64,000 bases of DNA from Lepeophtheirus salmonis (taxonomy: Eukaryota > Arthropoda > Copepoda > Siphonostomatoida > Caligidae), in NCBI RefSeq assembly GCF_016086655.4, contig NC_052144.2, positions 29,667,896 to 29,731,895 on the forward strand. The letters are read 5' to 3'. Every line of letters starts with the position of its first letter. Within the stretch, counting starts at the first letter, position 1. A program made the translations under genes and the position numbers. Positions 24,885 through 35,753 of this stretch are shown here, piece by piece. The notes beneath the pieces were generated by a model that ran no database searches, was not told the DNA's origin, and was given only the letters and a program-made list of their open reading frames with translations.

Positions 24885-25665
24885 AGTTAAGGTTTATTAT
24901 AGTTCAATAGGACATCTATTAGCCTTAGTGATGGCCTTCATCCAAAGGCTTAAAGGAAGAAAACGACTTCTTGACTAATTTATTGTCCATAATGTCCCAA
25001 AATATCATTGACAGAGTCTTCCAGAGCCTCATTGTTTGGGTCGCATTTGCAAAAGACATTGCTCTCCACAGGCCAGGTAATTGCAAAATACAACAAGTTC
25101 ACACCTAGTAAGTATGGTGGCCACGTTGTTTTGTTCTAAAAACCATGTCCTATCAGAAAAGTGACTGGGTCACATTGGCGGTATGTGCAGGTGGTCCATC
25201 CTGTTGGAGAACCACATTGTTGTTTGGGGAATATGGGTTTGACGCACAGAATCCATTTGGACCTCAATTGGAGTATGTAGTCGGCCGCAGTGAGCATGTA
25301 CTCGTCCTAGAACCAAACCAAGGGTATGTTGAGGCATTTGGTATAACAAATCACTGATTCATAACTGAGGCCGGGTTTTTTGTAGTGGAGATGATGTCAC
25401 AACCCCCAAGAACATCCCCAATGCAATATATCAATCACTTCGACGATTAACCACGGGGTCCAAAGTCCAAGACTTAACATCGGAAAAGATCATATGCCCA
25501 TTAGTAGGAGCTGACTTCAGATTGTTGATCAATTTTCGATAACGAACAAGATGTTTGGTTTTGATAGCGCCTATGCGAAAGGACTTCTTCTTACTCACTA
25601 TAGACCTCCCAACTTTATTTTTGATGTCTCTCTTGGCTCTTGTTCTGAAACTTAAAAAAAGTTTA
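24885..25665 (-). pseudogene. mariner-like transposase, most of the gene
   Basis: Minus strand, N- to C-terminus from about 25660 to 24885. A stretch KKKSFRIGAIKTKHLVRYRK in shifted frames is followed by HMIFSDVKSWTLDPVVNRR (first catalytic aspartate, about 25440-25500). Then comes QQDGPPAHTANVTQSLF (second aspartate, about 25140-25190), and WPPYLLGVNLLYFAI at about 25090-25125, where an aspartate is expected. That last site reads LGVN instead of PDVN, so the third catalytic residue is lost. The tail PNNEALEDSVNDILGHYG follows. Multiple frameshifts and stops. No TIR was found on either side. Confidence 0.75.
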
Positions 25666-25669
25666 TTCG

Positions 25670-27310
25670 GTATAGAACGAATAATATCTTCAAAGTAAAG
25701 TTTTAATATGCTCTAACTTTTGTTACAATACTCCTTTTAACAAGACTCTACATAATTATTTTTAAATTATGATTTGGAATTAAAATTTGAGAAATACATA
25801 ATATAAAAAATATGTTAACCAACGGAGTAAATTTTAAATTTTCGAAGATATTCTAGTATCTCCAAAATTTTATTGTGGATTCTAAAATTTTATATGTACA
25901 TTGTAAAAATAAAGGGCATTACTTTTTCATTCATTGGCTTATAATCATAATATTTATATCTTATATCAATTAACATTCTTTAAAAATAACATCAAAGAAA
26001 TGAGTAATTATACTTCAATTATAAAATAAGATTATTCCCAATTACAAAAAAAAAAAATATATTTATTTAATTTATCTTCTGTTAGTTAACGTTCTTATCT
26101 TTAGAAAAATAAAGTTGCTAATCTAAATTAAAAGTTACTCCAAAATATAGCAAATTTTATTAAAGTACTCAAAAATAACCTAAGTTTAAAGTTACACTAT
26201 TTTGAAACATTTTTTACAGTATTTCAAACATTTTGGATTCGTAAAAGTCAATAAGTATTTTGAAAATTGTATAAGAACAATATGTTTTTGTTTTATTACA
26301 TCGCTATAAAAAAGTCTAGATTTTTACCAAAAGTAACTTTAATTTGTTATTTTTATAACCTGACTATTCCATTTGGAAAGAAACGCCCAATATTAATCAA
26401 TCCATAACAATCAGACTGCAGTAATTACTTTTGAATCAAACAATTTATATCCAGTTTCTTATTGTTTTATCAAAATGTTGGAAAGTTGAAATCTATGCAA
26501 AATAGTATTCTATTTTCAGAGTAATATTTTACTGTACTATGATTAATTTTACTAGAGGCTAAAGGGCCTCGAATAAACAATATTTGCAAAATTTTAAGTC
26601 CCTCCTGATATTTTTAAACATAATTTTAAAATAAAAATAGTGGGATTTTTAGATCAAAATTTACTAAATTCTGACGTTTTGTAAATCAAATTTCAGGCCA
26701 ATTACTGCAATTTTATGGTGGTATATCTTTTTATCTGCCAAAAAAAATATTGTACTTTACCTTCAACCTTCAAAATTGTCGTTGAAAGTACCTATATAAG
26801 ATATTTTTTTATTCAAATGACATAAATATTATTTTTCAATTGTTTTTATCGTGTTATTTTAAAAATATCCAGTTTATTTACTTAAAAGAATAAAATATTA
26901 TTCAATATTTGAAATAAAGGTGCAGTATAGTTTTTTTTAGATTGAGACGTTTAACACCAAAACAGCTAGGTATTTCCAAATGACACCTTGTTTTCTTTAA
27001 TACAAAAAATCTATAAAAAACTATGTTTTAATAGAACTGTATTTTCTTATTTTACTAATTATCTTAATTTTACAAAATATAAAAAATATACTCGTAGTGT
27101 AGTAGTAATAATAATGAAAAGCGGCCGAATTTTGAGCTCGCCCGTTTTCTTGAAGCTGTTAAGTAGAAGAGTTTCCATTATTTTTGTAAGTTGTTGTCAT
27201 TATTATTCAGTTCCTGTGTTGTGAAATTCCAGGTTGAACATTCTTGAGTGTTCATAAAAGTCGAAGTGTAATCTTGAAAATTTGTTGCGGAGTTATAATT
27301 GAAAATCCTT
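25670..27310. other. AT-rich intergenic sequence
   Basis: Very AT-rich with homopolymer runs; no gene, RNA or repeat assigned. Confidence 0.45.
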
Positions 27311-27319
27311 GTTGAACAC

Positions 27320-27440
27320 AATGTGCAATTGAGGATCGACATGGAAGTAATTCTTGTGCATGTCTTTGTGTATTTCCTTTAAGCTGCTCTCCTTCCAAAC
27401 ATTCTTTTAATTGTCAGGGTCCCCATGTTAATTTTTTTAA
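27320..27440 (-). repeat. palindrome-cored dispersed repeat, copy b
   Basis: Reverse complement of the family pattern. From right to left it shows AACATGGGGACCCTGACAAT, AGAATGTTTGG, GGAGAGCAGCTTAAAGG, GGAAATACAC and the tail GTCGATCCTCAATT. The palindromic middle is shortened compared with copies at 34590 and 35078. Confidence 0.55.
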
Positions 27441-27514
27441 CATACTCCGGATGAGCATCACAAGTTTGTGACTTTATCAGTCTAGCGGTTCCGGCTCTTA
27501 AACTGCTAGAACCA

Positions 27515-27592
27515 GAACTGACAAAGTCAAACCAAGACCTTGACCGATAAACAATATATTGCTTATCGGTCTAGGTTCTTGTACCTTTGTTA
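27515..27592. repeat. imperfect palindrome around ACCGATAA
   Basis: The centre at 27542-27571, GACCGATAA(A/G)CAATATATTG plus its mirror, is a 30-base palindrome with one mismatch. The flanks continue it imperfectly (ACAAAGTCAAACC on the left, GGTACAAAG-type on the right). It belongs with the ACCGATA-rich sequence at 28095-28250. Confidence 0.6.
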
Positions 27593-27840
27593 CTATATAG
27601 GATATATACAGAAAATACCATATATATTGTAAAAAAATAAATGATCTTAAATCAATAAGTCATTTTTCCGAGTTTTTTTTGGCAATTGCAGTTTTTTTCA
27701 ATGATTTTTTTTTTAATAGAGGGGTTGTATTAAAGTGGTTTAAGGCACCAGACGCTATAAATAAAAGAGGGAAAGGTGGGGGTTCTCCGCGACTAAGCGT
27801 GATGAACCGTCATATTTGATAAATATAATATTTCTTAATT

Positions 27841-27965
27841 CAGGGTTTCCCAAATACGCTAATAATTTTTAGCTGACTATGTATGTATGTGTAGACAGAA
27901 AGCAATCCTCATTTCTCCATATGCTTACACCCCCCCCCTCACGGCCCCCACTTTAAAAACCATTG
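27841..27965 (+). mobile_element. possible short hAT-like MITE
   Basis: About 125 bases bounded by CAGGGTTTCCCAAA on the left and CACTTTAAAAACCATTG on the right, imperfect inverted termini of hAT style. Eight-base flanks TCTTAATT and TCTTTAGC are partly alike but not a clean target duplication. Non-coding. Confidence 0.35.
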
Positions 27966-28094
27966 TCTTTAGCAACCTTAGTTATAGGTGTCTCCGCTGG
28001 AACTTGGAGCACAACTCGGTCTCTGTTTATAAGGTAGCTGCATCTCTATTTGTATCTAATATCCTTTTCTGAGCCTCAATGTTCTAGCTACGCC

Positions 28095-28250
28095 TCTTGT
28101 TTTAAGTGACTCTTACCAAACTGAGCCTGTAAAAAAAAAGAACTGAGTCCAAAGATGGGAACCGAGACCGATAAAACTGAACCCAGACCGAAAACGTAGA
28201 AATGAAAGAACCGAGCCCGGGACCGATAGAACCGCTGAATCTGATTCGGG
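28095..28250 (-). repeat. degenerate GAACCGAGACCGATA repeats
   Basis: Loose tandem array of units such as GAACCGAGACCGATA and GAACCGAGCCCGGGACCGAT, much more GC-rich than its surroundings. Related words occur at 27470-27600, 30655-30735 and 33955-34035. Confidence 0.45.
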
Positions 28251-28289
28251 ACAACCTTGCTTATAAATAATGGCACAATAGACGAAAAT

Positions 28290-28660
28290 CATAGAGTAGG
28301 AATTTGTGTAAGAGCATGAGGAAAAGACAGGAGGAAGACATTTGGTACTACTGAATTAAGACCATCGTTAATATTAGGTGCCTCTTATATGATTTGGGTA
28401 AAGAAAATGAATTACTGCAATGAAATAGCATTAGTACAGGGAAAATATGATAATTACATTTTAATTCATATATATTTAATTAAGTTATTCATTTTTAGAT
28501 CAATTTACAAAAGAGATAGACAAGAATTCTTCTGTTAAAGGAAGGTGTTTACACCCCCACTTATTATCAATAATGAAGAGAAACAAAGAAAGAACTCACG
28601 CATCAACTTTTTATTCCATTTCTAATCGATTAAATTAGTTTTTTCTTTCCATATATCCCT
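28290..28660 (+). repeat. dispersed repeat, copy 2 (partner at 23258-23600)
   Basis: Direct-orientation partner of 23258-23600, about 5 kb away. The alignment runs from GTGTAAGAGCATGAGGA through GAAAATGAATTACTGC to TTTTTTCTTTCC. No terminal repeats or target duplications seen. Confidence 0.5.
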
Positions 28661-29341
28661 TCTTTATTCATCACGTATAACGGCCTATGATGACCTTTCG
28701 ACATAACGTATTTTATTAACTTCTTACAAGTATTATCAAAATGACATCGCGTGGCACTACTAAGTACCTTGTTGCCTAGATATATAAATAGATGAAATTT
28801 ATATCTTGTTATTGTTTATTTTTGGTTGACATCAAAATATGCAATATTGATTATTATAAAATGTTTGTTTTCTTTTTTTTGATTTATTATGCTTATTCGC
28901 CAATTCATGAGTATTTTCTAACAAGAATAATCCAACATGTCTAATATTATTCGTTAACTGAGAAATAATTAGAAATTCTTCGTTTCGAATGGTTGCTGTA
29001 TTTATTTATATATTTTTTCTTATTACACTAATTGAATTTCCCATAATATCTCTTATTCGAATTCATTGAATAATGATATTTTTTTGTTGTAGGCATTACA
29101 ATTATGGGACATGATTCCATCATTATTATAACAGAAAACAAATATTTAATGCGTTTTATAGTAAAACAATATATCTATTTCGATTTTAAGGCAAATATTC
29201 TGGAAGCAAAATTTTCTAAGGAAAAATGCCATGAGGCCAAATAGTTTAAGGTAAAAATACCTAATGCCGTATTTTCGATGTCTTTTAATTGTCCGTACAA
29301 AAGTAAAGACATTACTGTTAAAAAAAGAAAAGTTTAAAACA
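28661..29341. other. AT-rich intergenic sequence
   Basis: Nothing recognised up to the left TIR of the mariner element. Confidence 0.4.
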
Positions 29342-30270
29342 TGCAGAGTAGGTAGCAAAACGTGGACTCGAGAGATGGATTTAAAAATACATTAATAATT
29401 TTATTTTTTCAATAGTAGGCAAAAATAAAAAATAATAATGATAACACATCATTTAGACAAAATATTTGCCAAACTTTTTCCGCTGAATATGGTCACCATC
29501 ATTATCAATCACAGTCTTTCCACTTCACCTGAAGGCCATGCAGGAGTTGATGACAAACTCCTCTGACAAGTTTTCCGATACAGCCACTATGGAGAACTTC
29601 AGGGAGTCCACAGTTGGTTGTGAGGTCCTGTTGGTTTCCCTCTCCAATGTGTCCCATATAAAAAAGTGTAGTGTGTGGGTTCAAATCTGGTGGGGAAGGG
29701 GGCCATCTCCCTTTGGAATAGAATTAGGCGGTTGTGGAATTGATTAACTGTGAAAATCTTCTTTTCCGATAAACTTTTTCACAATTGACCCATTCGCCTT
29801 GACCCATGTGGGGATTTTCTTGCACCTTTCGAGCCTCCTGGTTTTCATTCCCTCTGTCAGAAGGTGGCCTGGGGTCCTTGTGAAAGAAACTAATAAGAAG
29901 TTGTGATTTATGGGTCTCTTGATGGTCATAGTAGCCACATAGAAGTCGTTGGTATGGCACTTCCTGACATCCTGTAGAGGTGTTTTCTATTTTTTTTTTC
30001 ATCTTAGTCAACATAAAAACCAGGCTCCCAGAGCCCTTAACTTTGTTCTTATTCTTCACAACATCATGAGCAGTATCTAAATGATCTGAGATGATTTGCC
30101 TTTTTGTTGGTTGCTCCCTTACGATGGTCAAATGACTAAATGATAAGTATAATTTGTAGATGTAAAAAAGACAGCGACAACAGCATATCAAAAAATAATC
30201 ACAAACCTTTTCAGAGTAATGTGAAAATAAAAATTAATTAAGAGTTCACATTTTGCTGCCCTACTCTGTA
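29342..30270 (-). mobile_element. mariner-like transposon with both TIRs, internally shortened
   Basis: The right end (minus-strand start) reads TACAGAGTAGGGCAGCAAAA and the left end TGCAGAGTAGGTAGCAAAAC after one or two changes. This is the same TIR family as 15602-17746. At 929 bp it lacks roughly the N-terminal half of the transposase. The flanking TA dinucleotides are no longer intact. Confidence 0.85.
29480..30000 (-). pseudogene. mariner-like transposase, C-terminal half
   Basis: Minus strand. LLTEGMKTRRLERCKKIPTW and VKANGSIVKKFIGKEDFHS (29744-29895) represent the inter-domain linker up to the first catalytic aspartate region, which reads FIGKED where FSDEK-type sequence is usual. After a gap of about 120 residues the frame resumes with PDLNP (about 29690), then FFIWDTLERETNRTSQPTVD and SEEFVINSCMAF to about 29520, and ends near 29480. 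The second aspartate region is missing, so this is again a core-deleted derivative inside an element whose ends are still recognisable. Confidence 0.75.
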
Positions 30271-30850
30271 AAAACGTAAGTAATTGATGACGTAATGATG
30301 TATTAAATTATAGTGGTGATATATGTGGGGGTGATACAATTACATATATATATTATAAGGGATCTTGGTATAGGGGTTGTCATCTATTTTTATAATACAA
30401 AATATCTTCTTTATAATGTGTCATGATATCAAATAAACTGCCGGAAACATTTATTCTTGATTTAATAGTTTACTTCTATAGTGAAATGTTTCTAAATATT
30501 TATCTTTTCGTTTAGAACAAAGAGATAGTTTCTTTCTAAAAAAAAATTAAGTCCTACATATCCATAGAGTTTTACTTATAATCTTTAAAAATAATGCTTT
30601 TATTTATCCCAATAGTTCCAATTTTCAGTACTTTATTGACTAGTGTTGTATTGCTCCTTATTTATTCAATACAATACAGTCTTAGGACCAGCCCTATCGG
30701 TCTTTAAGACCTTCTTTCATGGGGACAAGTCTGTAGGACTGTAGTTTCTTTGAAATTTTCATAAAATTATCGTACACGGGCGGTTGCCCTGGAGGAAAGT
30801 TGCAAGTTATGAAAATTGTACGGAGGGAAATTGTCTGTATTTTTTTTAAG

Positions 30851-31400
30851 CTTCATGATGAATAATAACTCATTATAAATTCGTTTATATTACTTATGAT
30901 AAATATCTAAACATATTTGTTTGTTCCATTCCTAAAGAAACACACCTTCAAGAGTCTGTGTAATATTATTGCAAAATTGGAGGAGGAGGGTCTGGATAAA
31001 TAAATTAGGCCTCTTAAAATATGGTTGAATACTCTCCACCTTCGGATTGGCCAGTGTTCCGGCTGTAGAGTGGGGCTGTTAAAAACCACTGCCAATACAT
31101 CCAAGGAACTCCTGTAACACCACAAACTAGTTCAAAGTCATTGAGTTGGTCAAGGTACCGGGGGTAGTTTGGGATAATTAAAAACTACCGCCAAAGCATC
31201 ACATACATTCAAAGAATTCTTTTAATATCAAAAATAGTTCCAAACCGACAAGTTGCGAGGGGTACTTGAGGGTACCCCTTGATCCTTAAAAACCACCAGC
31301 AAAGTATCACATAGATTCATGGAACCCCTCTAATACAAAAAAAAATAGTTTCAATCTCCCGAGTTGGGCGAAGAAGTATTGGTAGTGTTAAAAATAAAGT
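30851..31400 (+). repeat. MULE left TIR with internal tandem units
   Basis: The inner part contains three degenerate copies of a unit of about 100-120 bases, each with TTAAAAACCACTGCCAA- or TTAAAAACCACCAGCAAAG-type sequence, a CATCCAAGGAACTCC-like stretch, AATA(C/T)..AAA and a GAGTTGG(T/G)C or GGGTACC boundary (about 31075, 31170 and 31285). Mirror image of the right arm. Confidence 0.7.
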
Positions 31401-31949
31401 GTCAAGGGCCAAATCAACAAAATGCATATTTCATATTCTTTATTCATTTTTAAAATCTTATAGGATATATTAGTTCAATTTCTGCAATATTACTTCAGAA
31501 CACACATAACGTTGCATTTTTTAAAAGATTAAAAGTATGAGCCCTTTCGTGAAGCGAGGACAGTATTATATATTTTGTATAATCCACAAGATAGTTCTGC
31601 AATTAACTCAGTGTCTGTCTTTCTACAACATCTTTGACTCTCATGGGACCCAAACAAACTTAAAACTTATGTCTAGTTCGTGTTGATAAATTTCTAAACA
31701 GAATTGTTTGTAACATACACATAAATGATATCTTTAATGTACATTTTAGTACGATCTGAGTATTGAATTTTTTCTTTGTTTTACAATCTGTGCATTTATA
31801 TATGTACTATCAAAGTAAATACATCGAAGTACTTATGAGTGTAATGTGCACACTGCATTTTTTCTTTGTTTCATTAATTTATTGGGTACTCTGGTTTTAA
31901 CTTTCTTTACATATGCCACTCATCATAAAAATTAATATTTAGTTTTATT

Positions 31950-32870
31950 TTGCTTGCTCTAATATCATATCGTCTTTTCAATCTATACGTTATCTTGTCT
32001 CCATTAGTATGTCAAATCTTAGTCGGGGAACCATTGCAAAGCTACCTGCATGAAGAAATATATCCAAATGTGTTAGATGCTTCAAACAAGATAGTCACAA
32101 TTTCCCATCTGCTCCTCTCTCTCGGGAAAATGACCAAAATTGGATTTTTATATTTGGATCAAATCCAGGATTGGAAGACCTTTCAAAGTATAAAAAATTG
32201 TCAATAGATGGGACTTTTAAAATTGTACCAGATATAATACTATCAAGTCGTTGCAATTTCTTGCAATTGTTCGAAAAACTTCAATCCCAAGAATATATAC
32301 ACTACTACAAAGTAAAACAGAAGATATAGGTATACTTAATATTTATCAAAACTTAAAGGAAATGATTTCAGAAGCTCCTGACTCTGTTTTAGCTGATTTT
32401 GAAATTGCCCCTATCAATGCACTTCAGACTATTTTCCCTTATTGTGAATTAATTGGGTTTTTCTTCATTTCTCTCAAAATTTATACAAAAAATTGTCGAT
32501 CTTGGCTGCTATAAACACAGACAAATCGACTTCACATTAAAAATTAAACAATTATTCACTCCCATTTCTACCAGTAAATAATATGATTAATATATTTGAA
32601 GAAGTACTTGAAGATGAAAAAATCTTAAATAGAATTTAGTGCATATTTCGAATAGGCATACATTGGAAAATTAAGAGGAAGAAGACACAACATAGGAAAA
32701 GATGCACCAAGATACCCCATCAAATTAAGAATTGTGAGCCCAGGCCGAACAATGAGGTAGAGGGATTCCATAATGCAATTAATAAGTGTTACATCTTCAC
32801 ATCCAAATCTTTGGCATGTACTTGAATCATTTAAAAAATAATAAATTATGTCCAGATCGAAGGTAATTCA
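31950..32870 (+). pseudogene. MULE transposase, decayed
   Basis: Frames in sequence: an N-terminal region (31950-32207), LSIDGTFKIVPD (about 32198-32225, first catalytic aspartate in DG), IPRIYTLLQSKTED (32285-32330), VLADFEIAPINAL (32389-32425, second aspartate in DFE), and GFFFISL where the family's C/D-x2-H motif is expected. Later, EAYIGKLRGRRH is followed by PNNEVEGFHNAI (about 32740-32780, the glutamate) and SSHPNLWHVLESFKK. The DDE order and spacing fit MULE transposases (MULE/FLYWCH-associated group). At least two frameshifts and several stops make it inactive. Confidence 0.8.
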
Positions 32871-33299
32871 ACACAATAGGCGTGATATTTTTTAACAAAA
32901 TAAAAAGTATAAAGAATTTAATATTTGTATTCCCAATATCGGTACAAAACATGACGAATATGATGATAAAATTATCATATAATTTGTATCTATCCTAGGT
33001 CAATAAAAATTATTGTAAGAAATGTATTGTACTATTGTATGTAGGAATTTATGAAATATAGATATTATATTTATAGATATACTTTATTTACCTTTTATTC
33101 ACAGGATTAGATAAATTATTTTCAACGGAAATCAATTAGATACTCTAACCTTTCCAAAAAGACAAAAGAAAAACTAATATAAAATTGACTCTACCCATTA
33201 CAAAATTATAGAAAAAAACATTTAATGCTAAGACTATTGAAATACAAATAATTATTTGTATGTAACGTAGCAGCCATAAGATTAATGAGTTAAATAGCG

Positions 33300-33775
33300 G
33301 AAAAACACATAAAAAATACGGGTTTCAATTTGCAAACCGAGGGCTTATACTATTTTTTGGTATTAGTGGGTTCGTTGGATGTGTGCAATTCTTTGGTGGT
33401 GGTTTTTAAGGATCCAGGGGTACCCTTAAATTGCCTGCACATGGGCTTTGAACTTTTTTTTTTTGGTATTAAAGGGGTTCCTTAGATGTTTTGGATGAAT
33501 GGGTGGTGGTTTATAGGAATTCCACACTACCCCCAGCCAATCTGAGGGCAGAAGGTATTCAACCATATTTTAAGAGGACCTAAGTTATTTATTCAACCCT
33601 CCCCCCTCCTCTTTCCAATCTTTTTGATCAATTTCTTAGAGGATTTGATAGAATATTGCAATAATATTACTCACGCTTTGAAGATAATCCCTTGAGAAAT
33701 GGAAGAAACAATATTTGTCATAAATAATATTAAGCGAATTTATGATATGTTATTATTCTTCATGAATCAGGAATC
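33300..33775 (-). repeat. MULE right TIR
   Basis: Inverted copy of the left arm with two tandem units instead of three (around 33370-33430 and 33460-33540), each with GGTGGTTTTTAAGGATCC- or GGTGGTGGTTTATAGG-type sequence. Outer part mirrors 30851-30960. Confidence 0.7.
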
Positions 33776-34589
33776 TTCTTCCATAGCAATCTTCCTAAAT
33801 CCATTTTCGGTAGTTATCCCAGAACCGAAAATATCATTGGTTTATTAAACCAAATAAGATATTTGATATATCTATTTTAATTTATATATATTTATTCTTT
33901 TATATTACAAAATAATTCAAAAAAGGAAAAATACCCTAATAGGCGTCAAAAGGGATCGATTTTACCTTCTTGAAGGACCGACAGGTGTAACAAGTGATGG
34001 GGCCGGCCTGGACTGGACCAAAGCCCTCGGTCCTAAGTAAGAACCAATACTAAGGAGCCTTCAGAATGATTTAAGGTTGTGTAATTGGACTTAACATTGT
34101 TATTAAACTTGCAAAATTTTAAAAATAAACTTATTTTAACAAAATTTGGAATTCTGAAGAAACTCAAATATACAAAGTATGTTGTGTATCATTTAAGTGT
34201 TGAATGACACATCCGGACGAATACTTAGTCTTGAAACATTATCAAAACAAAAATATCCTGAAGCAAAATCCCTTGATGGTAAAAACCCCGAAGGAAAAAA
34301 AACCAGACTTTTAAATGGAACGCAAAATTTAACAGCGTTCAGCGGAACACAAGTTTGATGAATACAATTTTTTTAAATGCGGAACTTTAAATACTAAAAA
34401 TCAGATGTTACCGCTCTGGTCGCCATAAAATTCTTAAAATTGAAATCCCTTGCACCATCAGTATTTACTGACAATTACCTTGTTGTTAATATTCCAAACG
34501 ATCACATCCTGGCATTATCTATCTAAAGTCATTCGAGTACTTTATTGAACGGGAAAGTTATTGTCATAGACAGTGATAATAATTGGGAG

Positions 34590-34850
34590 TGTTTTGGTCA
34601 TGTTAAAAAAAGAACCGAGAATTAAGATGGTAACATTGACAATTTGAAGAATGGTTAGAGAGCCGCTTCATAATGTTTCATTAGATTAGCTACAAGCTGA
34701 TGTGACAAGAAAGGAGGGGGGATTGAATTAACAAAGACATAGGTAAGAACTACTCCCAAGTCAATCCTCAATTCTACTCCAAGTTTACAACAATTACAAC
34801 TCCTCAACAAATTCTTAGGGTTACTCATCGTCTTCCATGAGTACCCGTAA
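34590..34850 (+). repeat. palindrome-cored dispersed repeat, copy c
   Basis: Shows GGTAACATTGACAATTTGAA, GAATGGTTAGAGAGCCGCTT, TTTCATTAGATTAGCTACAA, GAAAGGAGG and the tail CAAGTCAATCCTCAATTCTA. Same orientation as copies a and d. Confidence 0.65.
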
Positions 34851-35044
34851 ATGTTCAATGCAGTTTCATATTCATATATGATACGTTTGTATGCAGTAAA
34901 GAAAGTTCACCCATCAAGACTTAAATAATAAAGACAACATTTTGGGATAAGAAAATTATCTCTTATATTTGCCAAATACAAAAAACGGCCGACTTGAAAA
35001 GTACAGACAATTTTCATTACTTGTAATAGATGAAAATAATATTA

Positions 35045-35077
35045 TTCGATCACTTTGTTAAAAACAAAGTGATCGAA
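35045..35077. repeat. perfect hairpin
   Basis: TTCGATCACTTTGTT at 35045-35059 and its exact reverse complement at 35063-35077, separated by AAA. It abuts the left end of the next dispersed repeat copy. Confidence 0.9.
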
Positions 35078-35345
35078 AATGACGGTGGTCACTCTAATAT
35101 TTTGAATAAACTTTTGGAGAAGAGCAGCTTAGCTGTCATTATGTTTTATTAGATCAGCTGTAAGCTGCTATTAGATGAAGGAAATAAAAACAAATCCCAC
35201 TTCGTATTTAACAATAATAAAGGCACAAATTACATTAATTGGTCGATCCTTCAATTGTACTTCAATTCCAAAAAGGGCGTATACTAGTAACCCCGTAATA
35301 AATCCTTTGAGTTAATCTTCGTCTCTCAAGCACTTTTCAAATTAT
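35078..35345 (+). repeat. palindrome-cored dispersed repeat, copy d
   Basis: Best-preserved core in the window: GAGAAGAGCAGCTTAGCTGT followed by TTTTATTAGATCAGCTGTAA and GCTGCTATTAGATGAAGGAAA, then the tail GGTCGATCCTTCAATTGTAC. Lies about 490 bases from copy c. Confidence 0.7.
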
Positions 35346-35753
35346 TGTTCTCTCTTCAAGAATAATGACAACAACTTTGTAAAATAAAAAATATATATAT
35401 TCAGGTAGTAATAACCAAAAGACAGTCCTTCCAATAATATCATTTACATCTATAGATATTGTCTATTAATACTCTCATATGCTGCGTCAATTTTCTTAGC
35501 AATTCCAATTTATAGAAACTTATAGAAAAAAATATTATCAAAAAGGTATATTTCAATTTATTAGGTTTTTATTACTTTCATTGGAGAAATTATATTGCAG
35601 AGTAGTCTTGGATCGGTCTAAATAAATATAATGACTGCAGTCCTCTTGATCTAGTCTTTATTAGTTTTTTCAGCCCAAAACCAATCTTTATTAGTTTATA
35701 AGTACAAAGTCATTTCAACTGTTGAATTTTCATAATCATTCGTAACAAGGACA

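Larger units (their letters stand above)
30780..33840 (+). mobile_element. Mutator-like element (MULE) with long compound TIRs
   Basis: A decayed MULE transposase (31950-32870) lies between two long inverted repeats. The left arm (at least 30851-31400) and right arm (33300-33775) align in inverted orientation over several hundred bases. They share, for example, CTTAAAATATGGTTGAATAC, TAATATTATTGCAA and TTCATGA(T/A)GAATAATAAC. Similarity fades outward to about 30780 and 33840. Length is about 3 kb. MULEs typically have long TIRs and a 9-bp target duplication; I could not fix the duplication by eye. Confidence 0.75.

Noticed and set aside
25145..25357. 70-codon plus-strand open frame
   Set aside because: Antisense of the mariner transposase at 24885-25665.
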